From JABJMC01 sp964459205 (lineage in GTDB: Bacteria; Patescibacteriota; Gracilibacteria; UBA1369; UBA12473): a stretch of 64,000 nucleotides of DNA. The notes under the pieces were generated by a model, which did not search any database, was not told where the DNA came from, and worked only from the letters and a program-made list of their open reading frames with translations. This document shows, piece after piece, positions 24,801 through 33,132 of the stretch; within the stretch, counting starts at the first letter, position 1; each line of letters begins with the position of its first letter. Location of the stretch: contig CAYWKJ010000002.1 of NCBI GenBank assembly GCA_964459205.1, positions 1 to 64,000 on the forward strand. Direction: 5' to 3'. Made by a program: the position numbers and the translations under genes.

Positions 24801-25588
24801 GAATCTTCATCCAAAGAAACCTCTAAAACTTCTAAATCTGGTAAATCTGATTCAAAGCTAACTTCCAGACAGTTATCATCTTCGTCAGATTCTTCAACAA
24901 TTCCAGAATAATCAACACAGGCTTTAACATCATGATTACCTTCTAATACCTCAGGTGTAAGCACTGAAGATTCACCAACCTGTAAAAAATCTCGATCACT
25001 CAAGGTTGTCCAGGCATACTTCCAAGCCGCACTATCCATATCATCAATCCAAATATAGGTAGTACCAGCAGTGGTTGATTCAACATCAACCTCACCCTCG
25101 TTCCCAACTTCAATAGTCAGTTTATCGTCATCATCTAAAGTAATGCTCTGTAGCACTAAATTTGGTAAACCAGTGTCAAGCTCTTCGGTTACACAATTAT
25201 TATCTTCATCCGTTTCATCCACAACATCAGTACTGTCCACACAAGCCATAACTGTATGCGCTCCCTCGAGAAGTTCGGGGCGTAAAACCGTGAAACCATC
25301 AACCTCTAGAAAACTAACGTCATCTAAAGTGGACCAAGAATAAGACCAGGCCGCATCATTCATATCATCAATATAAATCGATGTAACACCAGCCGTATCA
25401 GTTGGGATATCTGAATCTCCAACATTACTCATATAAACACTTAAATAGCCGCTATCATCAATATAAACAGCCGTCATCTCCAAATCATAAGTAGAATCCG
25501 TAGAAGCTACTGCAAAAGCCAAGCTCGGCAGTAACGAGCAAAAGAGCGTTGTAATAGTAAGAACGCTAATAAGTTTTTTGAAAACCAT
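21884..25588 (-). CDS. Secreted S-layer-type protein with five CARDB repeats and C-terminal SLH domains
   Basis: The frame extends upstream to 25666, but ATG 25588 is chosen because it gives a proper signal peptide (MVFKKLISVL, hydrophobic core, cut near AFA). The mature protein (total 1234 aa) starts with five repeats of about 108 residues of the CARDB adhesion type. Each ends with a pattern like ACVD...VEESDEDNNC, giving two conserved Cys that could pair. A beta-rich unassigned region follows (about 600-900), then a helical region with coiled-coil tendency (about 900-1060), then SLH repeats (about 1075-1230). It is very acidic. It is likely an abundant cell-surface or adhesion protein, bound to the wall through SLH. 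Confidence 0.87.
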   Translation of the reverse strand: MVFKKLISVLTITTLFCSLLPSLAFAVASTDSTYDLEMTAVYIDDSGYLSVYMSNVGDSDIPTDTAGVTSIYIDDMNDAAWSYSWSTLDDVSFLEVDGFTVLRPELLEGAHTVMACVDSTDVVDETDEDNNCVTEELDTGLPNLVLQSITLDDDDKLTIEVGNEGEVDVESTTAGTTYIWIDDMDSAAWKYAWTTLSDRDFLQVGESSVLTPEVLEGNHDVKACVDYSGIVEESDEDDNCLEVSFESDLPDLEVLEVSLDEDSYLDVVVGNTGDVDVESTTAGHTYIYIDDELQYTYSWETLSDKSFLQVDGTATISPGMLTGDHTVEACVDAKDVVEESDEDNNCLEVTFEAGLPDLVLQDIYLDGDTLTIQVGNEGDAPAEITTGGVTYIWVDGELDKTYSWKTLSDQSFVEVGGTSLLQPFTVTEYQVIEACVDYLESVEESDEDNNCMEVAFHFEEEDDPVDDTDPEPQDDDYVDFVLQDIYTDESNRLSIQVGNEGSVDSDTDVGVYIYVDDLDNPAYTYNSSTLSDRSFLEADGVSIIQPLILDEDESYDVKACVDAGDDVEESDEDNNCMTVENLVMEIVYEYVVDEVDDEDQTEDVDDEEVFSDFAELWTNSDYPDVLYMSVNWGYTDPDDSMDVTEWDGTVNFEGAVIGRPMQTIEFESGEDWLEVEINNPTMTSFISDIHSGKDGILFKMKADLDPDDSDYEPFIDFQSNYQNTSIEVFLNELVEDGEYVYEYSDGYMVSFNLVTQEDWINKFHEKALIHVRIGNLDGEGSPAGEEHLYTVTMEVSDGSVIPAYMPVMLENHFDYTGYDNLDRNGDMTSLVLDSGIFGHQDGLLALFSMVDSKVERYVTLTVETDDGDTVFEQKFTEDVELGIFDLDDDSGNKIEIANLLANRSDLVDRAEDIFEDLFSWESQITRFAAVISDLIDTEELDDDLEDEMNEVLSELLELIPGEDDDTVLPHMHKDITILTASLRAQLNSYDDGDLTGEELNEAIAEIFDVAQVKLETQLVAADAAAGYMQDVDYDAWYTKYMDMAIAHAFFAGYKDSFGNLTGYMGPANQLTRFQLIKIMSELAFTLEMGLGETSCDPDSVDLSSEVDWMEDHWASGYVQCIYDSGMDLTLLSDVINEDFDTGTSSALRWEVVQLGFEILGAEYTDYDTFSFPDIGDGSGIYDETSDMIQTAYELGIVSGYPDGTFDPFNTVNRAEMFKIITMFNSVFSQVEEAV
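23850..25495 (-). repeat. Five tandem CARDB-coding repeats, about 320 bp each
   Basis: Direct repeats visible at protein and partly DNA level: openings PNLVLQSITL, PDLEVLEVSL, PDLVLQDIYL, VDFVLQDIYT and a diverged first copy YDLEMTAVYI, each ending near a DEDNNC motif. They may recombine and vary in number. Confidence 0.85.
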
Positions 25589-25660
25589 GATTATTGGGTT
25601 AAAGTTTATAAAGACCTCAAAGAAGAGGCTAACATAGTTTGCACACCAGAAAAACGAGAC

Positions 25661-25690
25661 TTGCATAAAAACATTACAAAGATAGATAAT
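25661..25690 (+). promoter_or_regulatory. Candidate -35/-10 promoter of priA
   Basis: TTGCAT (25661-25666), 18 bases, GATAAT (25685-25690). The expected start is near 25697, leaving a leader of about 27 bases to ATG 25724. The TTG inside this -35 is the alternative far-upstream start of the frame, which I reject. Confidence 0.4.
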
Positions 25691-25723
25691 AGCCCCCTAG
25701 AAAAGACTTTACAAATCCACAAA

Positions 25724-27880
25724 ATGCTCGCGGAAATCCTACTACCAGTAAAACTCGGAAAAGAAAGTGGAAGCCTAACTTATAGACTACCAAAAAAGTT
25801 AGCGAATAAAGTGCGCGTGGGAAATGCCGTGCGAGTCCCCCTCCGAAACCAGATTAAAACAGGTCTAGTACGAGAACTACACGAACGGGAACTTAAATTT
25901 GAGCCCAAAGATGTGCTTTCTATTAAAGAAGGGAATGAAATTTTGGCGCCGTGGCAGCTAGAACTCGCCGAATGGATGGCAGATTACTATTTTGCGCCTT
26001 TATATAAGGTATTGAAAATGATGCTGCCCAAAAAACTATGGAAACCAAACTCGGGAATCCCGCACGAAAAGGCTTTTGTGAGAACTACGATGGAGGCGCC
26101 CAAAAAACTGGGATCCAAGCAACAGGCAGTCCTAGCACTATTTACAGAAGGACAGCAACTTTCTCGAAAAAAACTGGGTGAATTTTCGCTAGCCACACTG
26201 CGTAGCTTAGAAAAAAAGGGACTCATAAAAGAAACCACCGGAGAAATAAAAGGAATTAATCTAAAAACCAAGAATAACAACGACAAAAAAACTCTTAGCA
26301 AAGAACAACAAACAGTTTTTGATGGTGTTTTAAATAGTGATAAAAGGGTTTCATTACTACATGGAGTAACGGGATCTGGAAAAACCGAAGTTTATTTTCA
26401 ATTAGTTCAAGAAATGATCAAGCAAGGGAAACAGGTTATTTTGATGGTTCCAGAAATTTCTTTAACGCCACAATTCATTGAATATTTTGCGCACGAATTT
26501 AAAGAAAAAATAGCGATTCTGCATAGTCGCCTTTCACTTGGCGAACGAGAACGAGAATGGTGGCGCATTCATGAAGGTGATGCTCAAGTTGTAATTGGGT
26601 CACGCTCTGCTATTTTTGCGCCGGTCAAAAACTTAGGACTCATTATAATCGATGAAGAACATGAATGGAGCTACAAACAGGATCAAACTCCTTATTATCA
26701 CGCTCGAAAAGTTGCTCTCAAGATTTCAGCGCTAACTGATGCGCGAGTGGTCCTGGGCAGTGCCACACCAGATATAGAAACCCGCTATGCCGCGGAAAAT
26801 AAAAAAATCAATCTATTCACCCTAAACGAACGAATTTTGCCAGGAAGCTCTATGCCAGAGGTTGAAGTAATAGATATGCGCGAAGAGTTACACAAAAAAA
26901 ACTTCAGTATCTTTAGCGATCGTTTATATATCAAACTGCAAGAAACACTCGCCAAAAAAGAGCAGGCTATTTTATTTTTGAATCGCCGTGGTCATTCCTC
27001 ATCAATTTTGTGCCGAGATTGTGGATATACAGCGGAGTGCAAAAGCTGTGATGTTAGTTTGACGCACCACAAATCACGCGCTGGAAATGAATGGTTAACC
27101 TGTCATCACTGTTCTGCTAACCAAAGTCTTCCGAATGCTTGTCCGGAATGTGGTGGTGTGGCCATTAAATCAATTGGGATTGGGACACAACAGGTTGAAG
27201 ATGAACTAAGAAAGCGATTCCCAACCATGCGCATTGCCCGCGCTGACAAAGACACAACTGGCCAAAAAGACAGTTTTGAAAAACTATACAAAGCCCTCAA
27301 AAATCACGAAATTGATGTACTAGTGGGGACGCAAATGATTGGAAAAGGATTAGATTTACCAAATGTCACACTAGTTGGAGTTGTTTTGGCAGATATTGGC
27401 CTGCATATTCCGGACTTCCGCGCGGCGGAAAGAAATTTTCAATTAATGATGCAAGTCGCGGGGCGCGCCGGGCGTGCGGATAAAAAAGGCTCAGCCATTA
27501 TCCAAACGTATAATCCGGAGCATCCCAGCCTTGAGTGCGCCTCCACCCACAACTACCTTCCGTTTTTCAAAACAGAAATCTCGTCCCGGCGCGCCCTAAA
27601 TTATCCCCCCTTTACCCGCACCATTAAGCTAACTTTCAAGTCTTTTGATCAAAAAACTTGTTCATCCGAAGCTAACGCTATAGCCGACGCTCTCAAAAAA
27701 CACTCCCCTAGCTATAATGTTGATTGCGCCCCCGCTCTTATTTACAAAAGACACAACAAATACCGCTATCATGTTTACCTTCAAGGTCCAAATCCTCATC
27801 AAACTCTCAAATCCTTCCTAAATACACATTCCCTCAAAGAAGGCTGGGCTATAGACACGGATCCAGTGGTAATGAACTAA
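25724..27880 (+). CDS. priA: Primosomal replication restart helicase PriA
   Basis: 3'-5' helicase that reloads the replisome at stalled forks. Starting at ATG 25724 (MLAEILLPVKLGK) the protein is 718 aa, in the family range. Visible are the N-terminal DNA-binding domain, Walker A GVTGSGKTE, the DEEH box IIDEEHEWSYKQ, the eight zinc-binding cysteines (CRDCGYTAECKSC and CHHCSANQSLPNACPEC) and the motif V/VI region GTQMIGKGLDLPNV and MQVAGRAGRA. An upstream TTG at 25661 would add 21 atypical residues, so ATG is preferred. It is divergent from the CARDB-SLH gene, sharing a 135-base intergenic region. Confidence 0.95.
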   Translation: MLAEILLPVKLGKESGSLTYRLPKKLANKVRVGNAVRVPLRNQIKTGLVRELHERELKFEPKDVLSIKEGNEILAPWQLELAEWMADYYFAPLYKVLKMMLPKKLWKPNSGIPHEKAFVRTTMEAPKKLGSKQQAVLALFTEGQQLSRKKLGEFSLATLRSLEKKGLIKETTGEIKGINLKTKNNNDKKTLSKEQQTVFDGVLNSDKRVSLLHGVTGSGKTEVYFQLVQEMIKQGKQVILMVPEISLTPQFIEYFAHEFKEKIAILHSRLSLGEREREWWRIHEGDAQVVIGSRSAIFAPVKNLGLIIIDEEHEWSYKQDQTPYYHARKVALKISALTDARVVLGSATPDIETRYAAENKKINLFTLNERILPGSSMPEVEVIDMREELHKKNFSIFSDRLYIKLQETLAKKEQAILFLNRRGHSSSILCRDCGYTAECKSCDVSLTHHKSRAGNEWLTCHHCSANQSLPNACPECGGVAIKSIGIGTQQVEDELRKRFPTMRIARADKDTTGQKDSFEKLYKALKNHEIDVLVGTQMIGKGLDLPNVTLVGVVLADIGLHIPDFRAAERNFQLMMQVAGRAGRADKKGSAIIQTYNPEHPSLECASTHNYLPFFKTEISSRRALNYPPFTRTIKLTFKSFDQKTCSSEANAIADALKKHSPSYNVDCAPALIYKRHNKYRYHVYLQGPNPHQTLKSFLNTHSLKEGWAIDTDPVVMN

Positions 27881-27887
27881 CATTTTT

Positions 27888-27896
27888 GGTATTGTT
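27888..27896 (+). promoter_or_regulatory. Weak extended -10 upstream of trpS
   Basis: TGg-TATTGT (hexamer 27891-27896), 26 bases before the trpS ATG. The hexamer matches consensus at four of six positions and no -35 is visible; a read-through transcript from priA is the alternative. Confidence 0.3.
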
Positions 27897-27922
27897 CCAA
27901 AGACGAAATAACCTCCAAATCT

Positions 27923-28888
27923 ATGAAACGCGTTCTTTCCGGTGTTCAACCGAGTGGACATCCACACATTGGCAATTATTTAGGTGCTATGAAACGCCAC
28001 GTGGCTCATCAAGAAGAATTTGAGTCTTTTATTTTTATTGCTAACTATCACGCCCTAACTACCACCCGCGACGGACAAACCTTACGAGACTTCACCACGG
28101 AACTAGCTCTCGACTACCTTGCAATTGGCCTCGACCCTGACAAAACCACTCTTTTCCGTCAAAGCGACGTTCCCGAACACACTGAATTAGCCTGGATTCT
28201 TTCCTGTATAACTCCCATGGGGATCCTTGAACGTTGCCATGCCTGGAAAGACGCCGAAGCTAAAAAGAAAAAGGAACCTTCCGCTGGCTTATTTACCTAT
28301 CCAGTACTAATGGCCGCGGATATTTTGATGTACAAACCAGACCTTGTTCCAGTTGGGAAAGACCAAAAACAACACGTTGAGGTCACTCGCGATTTAGCTC
28401 TCAAATTCAACAACCTATATGGAGAAACTTTCCCACTCCCTGAACCAAATATTAGCGAAGAGGTTCAAACTGTAGTTGGGACCGATGGTGAAAAAATGAG
28501 TAAAAGCTACGGCAACACCATTGCCATGTTTGGAGACGATGCCCAGCTCAAAAAAGAAGTCATGGGAATTATAACTGACTCCACTCCCCTCGAAGAACCA
28601 ATGGCTCCTGATACTTGTAATGTTTTTAAACTTTATTCTTATTTCGCAACACCAGAAGAGATCAAAACCTTCAAAGACAAATATCTTGCCGGAGGTTTTG
28701 GCTATGGCAATGCTAAAAAAACACTTCTAGAAAAACTTCACGAAGTTCTAGATCCTTTTCGCCAAAAAAGAGTTGAGCTAAAAGGTAATATGGACTATGT
28801 TGAGGAAGTGTTAAAAACCGGCGCGAATAAGGCTCGAGCGATAGCGCAAAAGACCTTAGCCGAAGTTCGGGATAAAGTCGGCCTCTAA
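27923..28888 (+). CDS. trpS: Tryptophanyl-tRNA synthetase
   Basis: Charges tRNA-Trp with tryptophan. The protein is a class I synthetase of 321 aa, a normal bacterial length. The HIGH-type motif appears as SGHPHIGNYLGAM at the N-terminus, and the KMSKS motif is exact (GEKMSKSYGN, about residue 191). VGKDQKQHVEVTRDLA is also typical. CCTCC lies seven bases before the ATG and no Shine-Dalgarno is seen. pyrG follows after 17 bases, so they are probably co-transcribed. Confidence 0.97.
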   Translation: MKRVLSGVQPSGHPHIGNYLGAMKRHVAHQEEFESFIFIANYHALTTTRDGQTLRDFTTELALDYLAIGLDPDKTTLFRQSDVPEHTELAWILSCITPMGILERCHAWKDAEAKKKKEPSAGLFTYPVLMAADILMYKPDLVPVGKDQKQHVEVTRDLALKFNNLYGETFPLPEPNISEEVQTVVGTDGEKMSKSYGNTIAMFGDDAQLKKEVMGIITDSTPLEEPMAPDTCNVFKLYSYFATPEEIKTFKDKYLAGGFGYGNAKKTLLEKLHEVLDPFRQKRVELKGNMDYVEEVLKTGANKARAIAQKTLAEVRDKVGL

Positions 28889-28905
28889 CCCTTCCAACCT
28901 AACCC

Positions 28906-30525
28906 ATGCCTACAAAATTCATATTCGTAACAGGAGGCGTGTGCTCCTCACTCGGCAAAGGAATTGCCAGTGCGTCGATCGGCACTCTACTTAAAGCCTC
29001 CGGTTTTAAAGTATTCCCACAAAAATTAGACCCCTATTTGAACGTCGATCCCGGCACCATGAGCCCTTTCCAACACGGCGAGGTTTTTGTCACTGATGAC
29101 GGCTCTGAAACGGATTTGGATTTAGGACATTACGAACGATTTATCGACACCAGTTGCTCGATTCTTTCTAATGTCACCACTGGACGCATCTATACTGAAG
29201 TCCTGCAAAAAGAACGCCAAGGTGGATATTTAGGAAAAACTATTCAAATTATTCCGCACATTACCAACGCCATTAAAGACAAAATCAAAGCAGCTGCTAA
29301 AAAATCTGGCTGCGACGTTTTAATGGTTGAAATTGGTGGGACTGTTGGTGACATCGAAGGCCTCCCCTACATGGAAGCCATTCGCCAACTCCGACATGAA
29401 TTAGGACCAGAAAACACCTTGTTTGTACATTTAACTTTACTTCCTTATCTGGAAGCTTCGAATGAGGTTAAAACTAAACCAACTCAGGCATCTGTTCGCG
29501 AACTCCGCGGAATTGGTATTCAGCCTGATATTATTTTAGCGCGTAGTGACAAACTAATTGATGATGATATTCGCCGTAAAATTTCTTTATTTTGTGATGT
29601 AGACATGGAGGCTGTCATCCCAGCCTACACCGCCAAATCAATTTATGAAGTTCCTCTAAATCTGCAAGAATTCAAACTCGCACAATTGGTAGCTAAAAAA
29701 CTACACTTAGGAAAAATTAGCCCAAGAATCAAAGATTGGCGCGAATTAAACAACAAAATTAAATCTAAACGCAAAGACCTTAAAATTGCTCTAGTTGGGA
29801 AATACACCGGATTAGAAGATGCCTATATTAGTGTCATCGAATCACTTAAAATCTCCTGTTATCATCAAAACCGCCATTTAAAAGTAGTGTGGATTGATTC
29901 TGAAAAACTAGAACGCAAAAATAAGAAAACTTGGAAAGAACTTGAATCTTGCGCTGGGATAGTTGTTCCAGGAGGATTTGGCATTCGCGGCACAGAAGGG
30001 AAAATCGCTGCCGCTAAGTATGCCCGCGAAAACAAAGTTCCATACCTTGGACTCTGCCTTGGTATGCAAATTATGAGCATTGAATATGCTCGTCACATCA
30101 CTGGCAATAACAAAATAACTTCCGAAGAGTTTGACGAAGATGAAAAACTTTCCAAAGATGACTATGTGATTCATTTCTTACCTGGTCAACACAAAAATAA
30201 GAAAAAAGGGGGCACGCTTCGACTCGGTGCTTATCCATGCAAGCTCACTCCTGGCTCAAAAACAGCCAAGCTTTACAAAAAACGCACAATCTCGGAACGG
30301 CATCGGCATCGTTACGAATTCAACAACAAGTTCCGTCCAATATTAGAAAGAGGTGATTATTTAGTATCCGGAGTTTACGAAAAAGCTAACTTAGTCGAAA
30401 TCGCTGAAATGAAAAAACATCCCTTTATGATTGGCACACAATTCCACCCAGAATTCTTATCTCGCCCAAATAAACCACATCCCCTCTTTTATGGGTTTAT
30501 CGAAGCAGGCATCAAAAAGAAATAG
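28906..30525 (+). CDS. pyrG: CTP synthase
   Basis: Converts UTP to CTP with ATP and glutamine. The 539-aa protein has the N-terminal amidoligase domain (FVTGGVCSSLGKGIASAS, with the P-loop-like motif; MVEIGGTVGDIEGLP) and a C-terminal class I glutamine amidotransferase with the nucleophile Cys in PYLGLCLGMQIM (about residue 383) and a His/Glu pair in GTQFHPEFLSRP. Length and motif order are normal. It is placed between trpS and the GspF-N-like gene, separated by 17 and 20 bases. Confidence 0.98.
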   Translation: MPTKFIFVTGGVCSSLGKGIASASIGTLLKASGFKVFPQKLDPYLNVDPGTMSPFQHGEVFVTDDGSETDLDLGHYERFIDTSCSILSNVTTGRIYTEVLQKERQGGYLGKTIQIIPHITNAIKDKIKAAAKKSGCDVLMVEIGGTVGDIEGLPYMEAIRQLRHELGPENTLFVHLTLLPYLEASNEVKTKPTQASVRELRGIGIQPDIILARSDKLIDDDIRRKISLFCDVDMEAVIPAYTAKSIYEVPLNLQEFKLAQLVAKKLHLGKISPRIKDWRELNNKIKSKRKDLKIALVGKYTGLEDAYISVIESLKISCYHQNRHLKVVWIDSEKLERKNKKTWKELESCAGIVVPGGFGIRGTEGKIAAAKYARENKVPYLGLCLGMQIMSIEYARHITGNNKITSEEFDEDEKLSKDDYVIHFLPGQHKNKKKGGTLRLGAYPCKLTPGSKTAKLYKKRTISERHRHRYEFNNKFRPILERGDYLVSGVYEKANLVEIAEMKKHPFMIGTQFHPEFLSRPNKPHPLFYGFIEAGIKKK

Positions 30526-30545
30526 AACACTTTGGCCCTCCCAAA

Positions 30546-31913
30546 ATGCGCTTTAAATACACTGCAACCAACACGGAAGGCAAAACCTTAACCGGTATTA
30601 TTAATGCCGAGACAGAAGAAGAAGCTCGCGAAAAGCTAAATCATTTAGGTTTTTCAATTTTAGAAATTAACGCTGCCCCAGAAACAGAAGGAACAGCTGC
30701 ACAAAATTTAGAAAAATTCGAATTTGAAGCCACTGACAAAAACGGGAAAAAAATAAAAGGAAGCATCCCCGCTAAAGACCGTGAGGCCGCTTATAAGCGA
30801 TTAATTGAGGAATATAGCTTCACAATCCAGTATTTAGCTCCAGCCAACGCCACTGAAGGTGAAAAAACCCGCTATCGCTTAGAGGGAGTCGACGCCTTAA
30901 CTGAAGGGGCAACCCCACAAGACACAAAAGGAGACGAAGCCATGCAAGAAGTTGTTGAAACACCAGAATTTGTCGCCGAAAAAGAATCATTAATTGCTCA
31001 TGTTGATGGGATTATAGAAAAAATTCACAATCTCCTTTCAACCTTTGAAGGAAAAATCTCTCCTGAAAAAAGGGCTTTAATTGAAAACGACATCGACAAA
31101 CTTCTTCGCATCAAAAGTTCTAATAATTTAGATTATATTCGCCACACTTGTAAGGAATTACTTGAAAAAACCCAAGAAGAAGAAGTGTTCCTAACAAACC
31201 AAACTCACGAAGATGAGCGCAATACCATGGTGTTAGAAAGCCAAAAACTTATGATGGAGTTAAACAAAGCTTCTGGGGCCAAAACTAATGTTGGTCTCCA
31301 AATGAAATCATCCTTAAGTGCCTTAGAAGAAAAACTAACTGGGGGAAAATTTGAGTTTTTGCTGGAACCAGTCCGCAATCTCCAAAATATGTTTACTCCA
31401 GATCCCGAAACACTCAAAATCAAAACTCAACTTAAATCACTACGTTCTCAAGAATGGACAGCCCTAAAAGTGGCCATAAAATCGCCAAAAGACACTCGTC
31501 CCGCCGCTTTGCAAAACCTTAAAGATCTTCGCAACCAAGAAAAAGCAATCCGCGCCAAGCTACACGCCATTAAACAACTCCGGCACGAAAACAACTTAAT
31601 GATCCGCAAAGAACGTGAAATCTATTTCATCGAAGAAATTAGCACCTTTACTGGAGCATTACTGGCCTTTTATATTATTTATTATTTTCTAGGACATTAC
31701 GTAACTACCACCAGCTTAGAAATGGATCCAATCCTGGGTGTTCCCTTTGATCTAAGTAAATCTGTTTTATATAAATACTTACTTGCTATAATATTTTTAA
31801 TTCATGCCAGCACCAGCGTTAAGTTAAACTTCTTTATAAGGAGCAAAATCGCCACAATCACCTTTGGAACTATAACGCTAGCTTTGTCGCTAATGGTGCT
31901 TTTTAACTTTTAA
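30546..31913 (+). CDS. Membrane protein with two GspF/PilC-N-type modules, function unknown
   Basis: Residues 1-43 (MRFKYTATNTEGKTLTGII, AETEEEAREKLNHLGF) match the short N-terminal module found before the first GspF domain of pilus and type II secretion platform proteins. A second related copy is at about residues 58-97 (FEFEATDKNGKKIKGSI, DREAAYKRL). The GspF membrane domains themselves are missing. Instead there is a long helical, charged region (about 130-360) and three membrane segments near the C-terminus (about 362-388, 405-425, 433-455). The protein is 455 aa. CCCTCCC precedes the ATG. It is the first gene of a tight group with the Lgt-like gene (gap two bases). A role in a pilus-like or envelope complex is only an inference. 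Confidence 0.75.
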   Translation: MRFKYTATNTEGKTLTGIINAETEEEAREKLNHLGFSILEINAAPETEGTAAQNLEKFEFEATDKNGKKIKGSIPAKDREAAYKRLIEEYSFTIQYLAPANATEGEKTRYRLEGVDALTEGATPQDTKGDEAMQEVVETPEFVAEKESLIAHVDGIIEKIHNLLSTFEGKISPEKRALIENDIDKLLRIKSSNNLDYIRHTCKELLEKTQEEEVFLTNQTHEDERNTMVLESQKLMMELNKASGAKTNVGLQMKSSLSALEEKLTGGKFEFLLEPVRNLQNMFTPDPETLKIKTQLKSLRSQEWTALKVAIKSPKDTRPAALQNLKDLRNQEKAIRAKLHAIKQLRHENNLMIRKEREIYFIEEISTFTGALLAFYIIYYFLGHYVTTTSLEMDPILGVPFDLSKSVLYKYLLAIIFLIHASTSVKLNFFIRSKIATITFGTITLALSLMVLFNF

Positions 31914-31915
31914 CT

Positions 31916-32701
31916 ATGCTGCCAACTTTATTTGAACTAGGGCCTTTTACAATCTACACACTTTGGGTTTGTGTAGTCATTGCTCTTTTAATCGGGACTC
32001 TACTCATTCTCAAAAAAGCCAAATATCAACGAATGGATATCCATTTTTTACTGGACCATAGCCTAAGTTTATTTATTGGAGCTGCTTTGTTTTCACGTCT
32101 AGTATTTGCCCTGACTAATTGGGGATATTTTGGGCCACCAAGTTTTTTTGGAACCATCCAACAAATTATATTCTTCTGGCAACCCGGATACTCATTTTGG
32201 GGCGCGATGCTAGGTTTTACCCTTGTATTCTTAATCCATTGCCATCGCCAAGAACAAGATCCCTTAGAATGGCTCGAAGTCGCCATTAAACCGCTTTTTA
32301 TTGGAATTATGATCGGAAATCTTGGACAATTTTTAGATGGTCAAGCATACGGCAAAGAAACCATTCTCCCCTGGGGTATAACTTTTGAAAGCACTAATGT
32401 TAAGTATACCGTTCCAATTCATCCTACTCAGCTTTATTCAATCATTATTATTTTAACGATTCTTTTAACTCGGCAAAAAGTCATTACTAAATGGCCAAAA
32501 TTAGGAGAAAAATACAACTGGGCTATATTTGCCCTTAGTGTTTACGCCTTTGCTAGATTCTTATTAGAATTTATTCGCGGAGACGACACTTTCCAAATTG
32601 GACCAGTCCGCATCGGACACCTAGTAGCTTTAATTCTATTTGGAATTTTCGCTCATATGCTTTATAAAAGAACGCGAACCATTAAACCCAATAAAAAATG
32701 A
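31916..32701 (+). CDS. lgt: Lgt-like prolipoprotein diacylglyceryl transferase family protein, key residues altered
   Basis: The 261-aa protein has about seven membrane segments and the overall Lgt layout: GPFTIYTLWV near the N-terminus, SRLVFALTNWGYF, the PGYSFWGAMLG loop, IGNLGQFLDGQAYGKE, IHPTQLYSIIIIL and LLEFIRGDDTF. Lgt transfers diacylglycerol to the lipobox Cys of prelipoproteins. However, the His normally in the FHGG loop is Trp95 here, and the Arg of the GRIGNF signature is Asn135; the late Arg (LEFIRGD) is kept. It may be a diverged or non-catalytic member. It overlaps the next gene by four bases (ATGA). Confidence 0.8.
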   Translation: MLPTLFELGPFTIYTLWVCVVIALLIGTLLILKKAKYQRMDIHFLLDHSLSLFIGAALFSRLVFALTNWGYFGPPSFFGTIQQIIFFWQPGYSFWGAMLGFTLVFLIHCHRQEQDPLEWLEVAIKPLFIGIMIGNLGQFLDGQAYGKETILPWGITFESTNVKYTVPIHPTQLYSIIIILTILLTRQKVITKWPKLGEKYNWAIFALSVYAFARFLLEFIRGDDTFQIGPVRIGHLVALILFGIFAHMLYKRTRTIKPNKK

Positions 32702-33129
32702 GCCCTCTCAAACTTTTAAGCCCAAGTTACCTTTTTACAATTCAGCCAGGATCTGAATTCAAATTCATGGTACCCCTTATCGTTCTGTTTTTAATTCTCA
32801 CCGTCGGATCCTTTTATATTGATGGCTGGATCAAAAAACAACCACACCGCGCTGCTATCCGCGAATTACTGCCTAAATTTGGATCACGTCTTAGATTACT
32901 CGGAATTATTGGTTTTCTCCTCCTGTTTGCTCGTTACGAAAACATCCCCTATTTCGCCATGCGTTTCATGCTCCTAGCTTTCCTAATTGGTATTGCTGCT
33001 TATATTGGATACAGTCTTTACAAGTACAAAACACATCTTCCTGAGCTCTTAGAAACCCGTAAGAAAAAAGCTACTCATCACAAGTACTTGCCAAAGAGTA
33101 AAAAGAAGAAGAAAAAGAAGAAACGATAG
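32698..33129 (+). CDS. Small membrane protein with polybasic lysine tail
   Basis: A 143-aa protein with about three membrane segments (residues roughly 22-42, 63-80, 86-106) and a C-terminus of almost uninterrupted Lys ending KKKKR. No family is recognised. It overlaps the Lgt-like gene by four bases and belongs to that transcript. The tail would lie on the cytoplasmic side and could bind lipid heads or nucleic acid. Its stop is only three bases from the stop of the convergent greA. Confidence 0.75.
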   Translation: MSPLKLLSPSYLFTIQPGSEFKFMVPLIVLFLILTVGSFYIDGWIKKQPHRAAIRELLPKFGSRLRLLGIIGFLLLFARYENIPYFAMRFMLLAFLIGIAAYIGYSLYKYKTHLPELLETRKKKATHHKYLPKSKKKKKKKKR

Positions 33130-33132
33130 ACT

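Noticed and set aside
23850..25495. CRISPR-like direct repeats
   Set aside because: The periodicity of about 320 bp is coding and explained by CARDB protein repeats; no short repeats with unique spacers were found.
25589..25666. N-terminal extension of the CARDB-SLH protein to 25666
   Set aside because: ATG 25588 gives a standard signal peptide; the extension would also overlap the far-upstream priA frame start.
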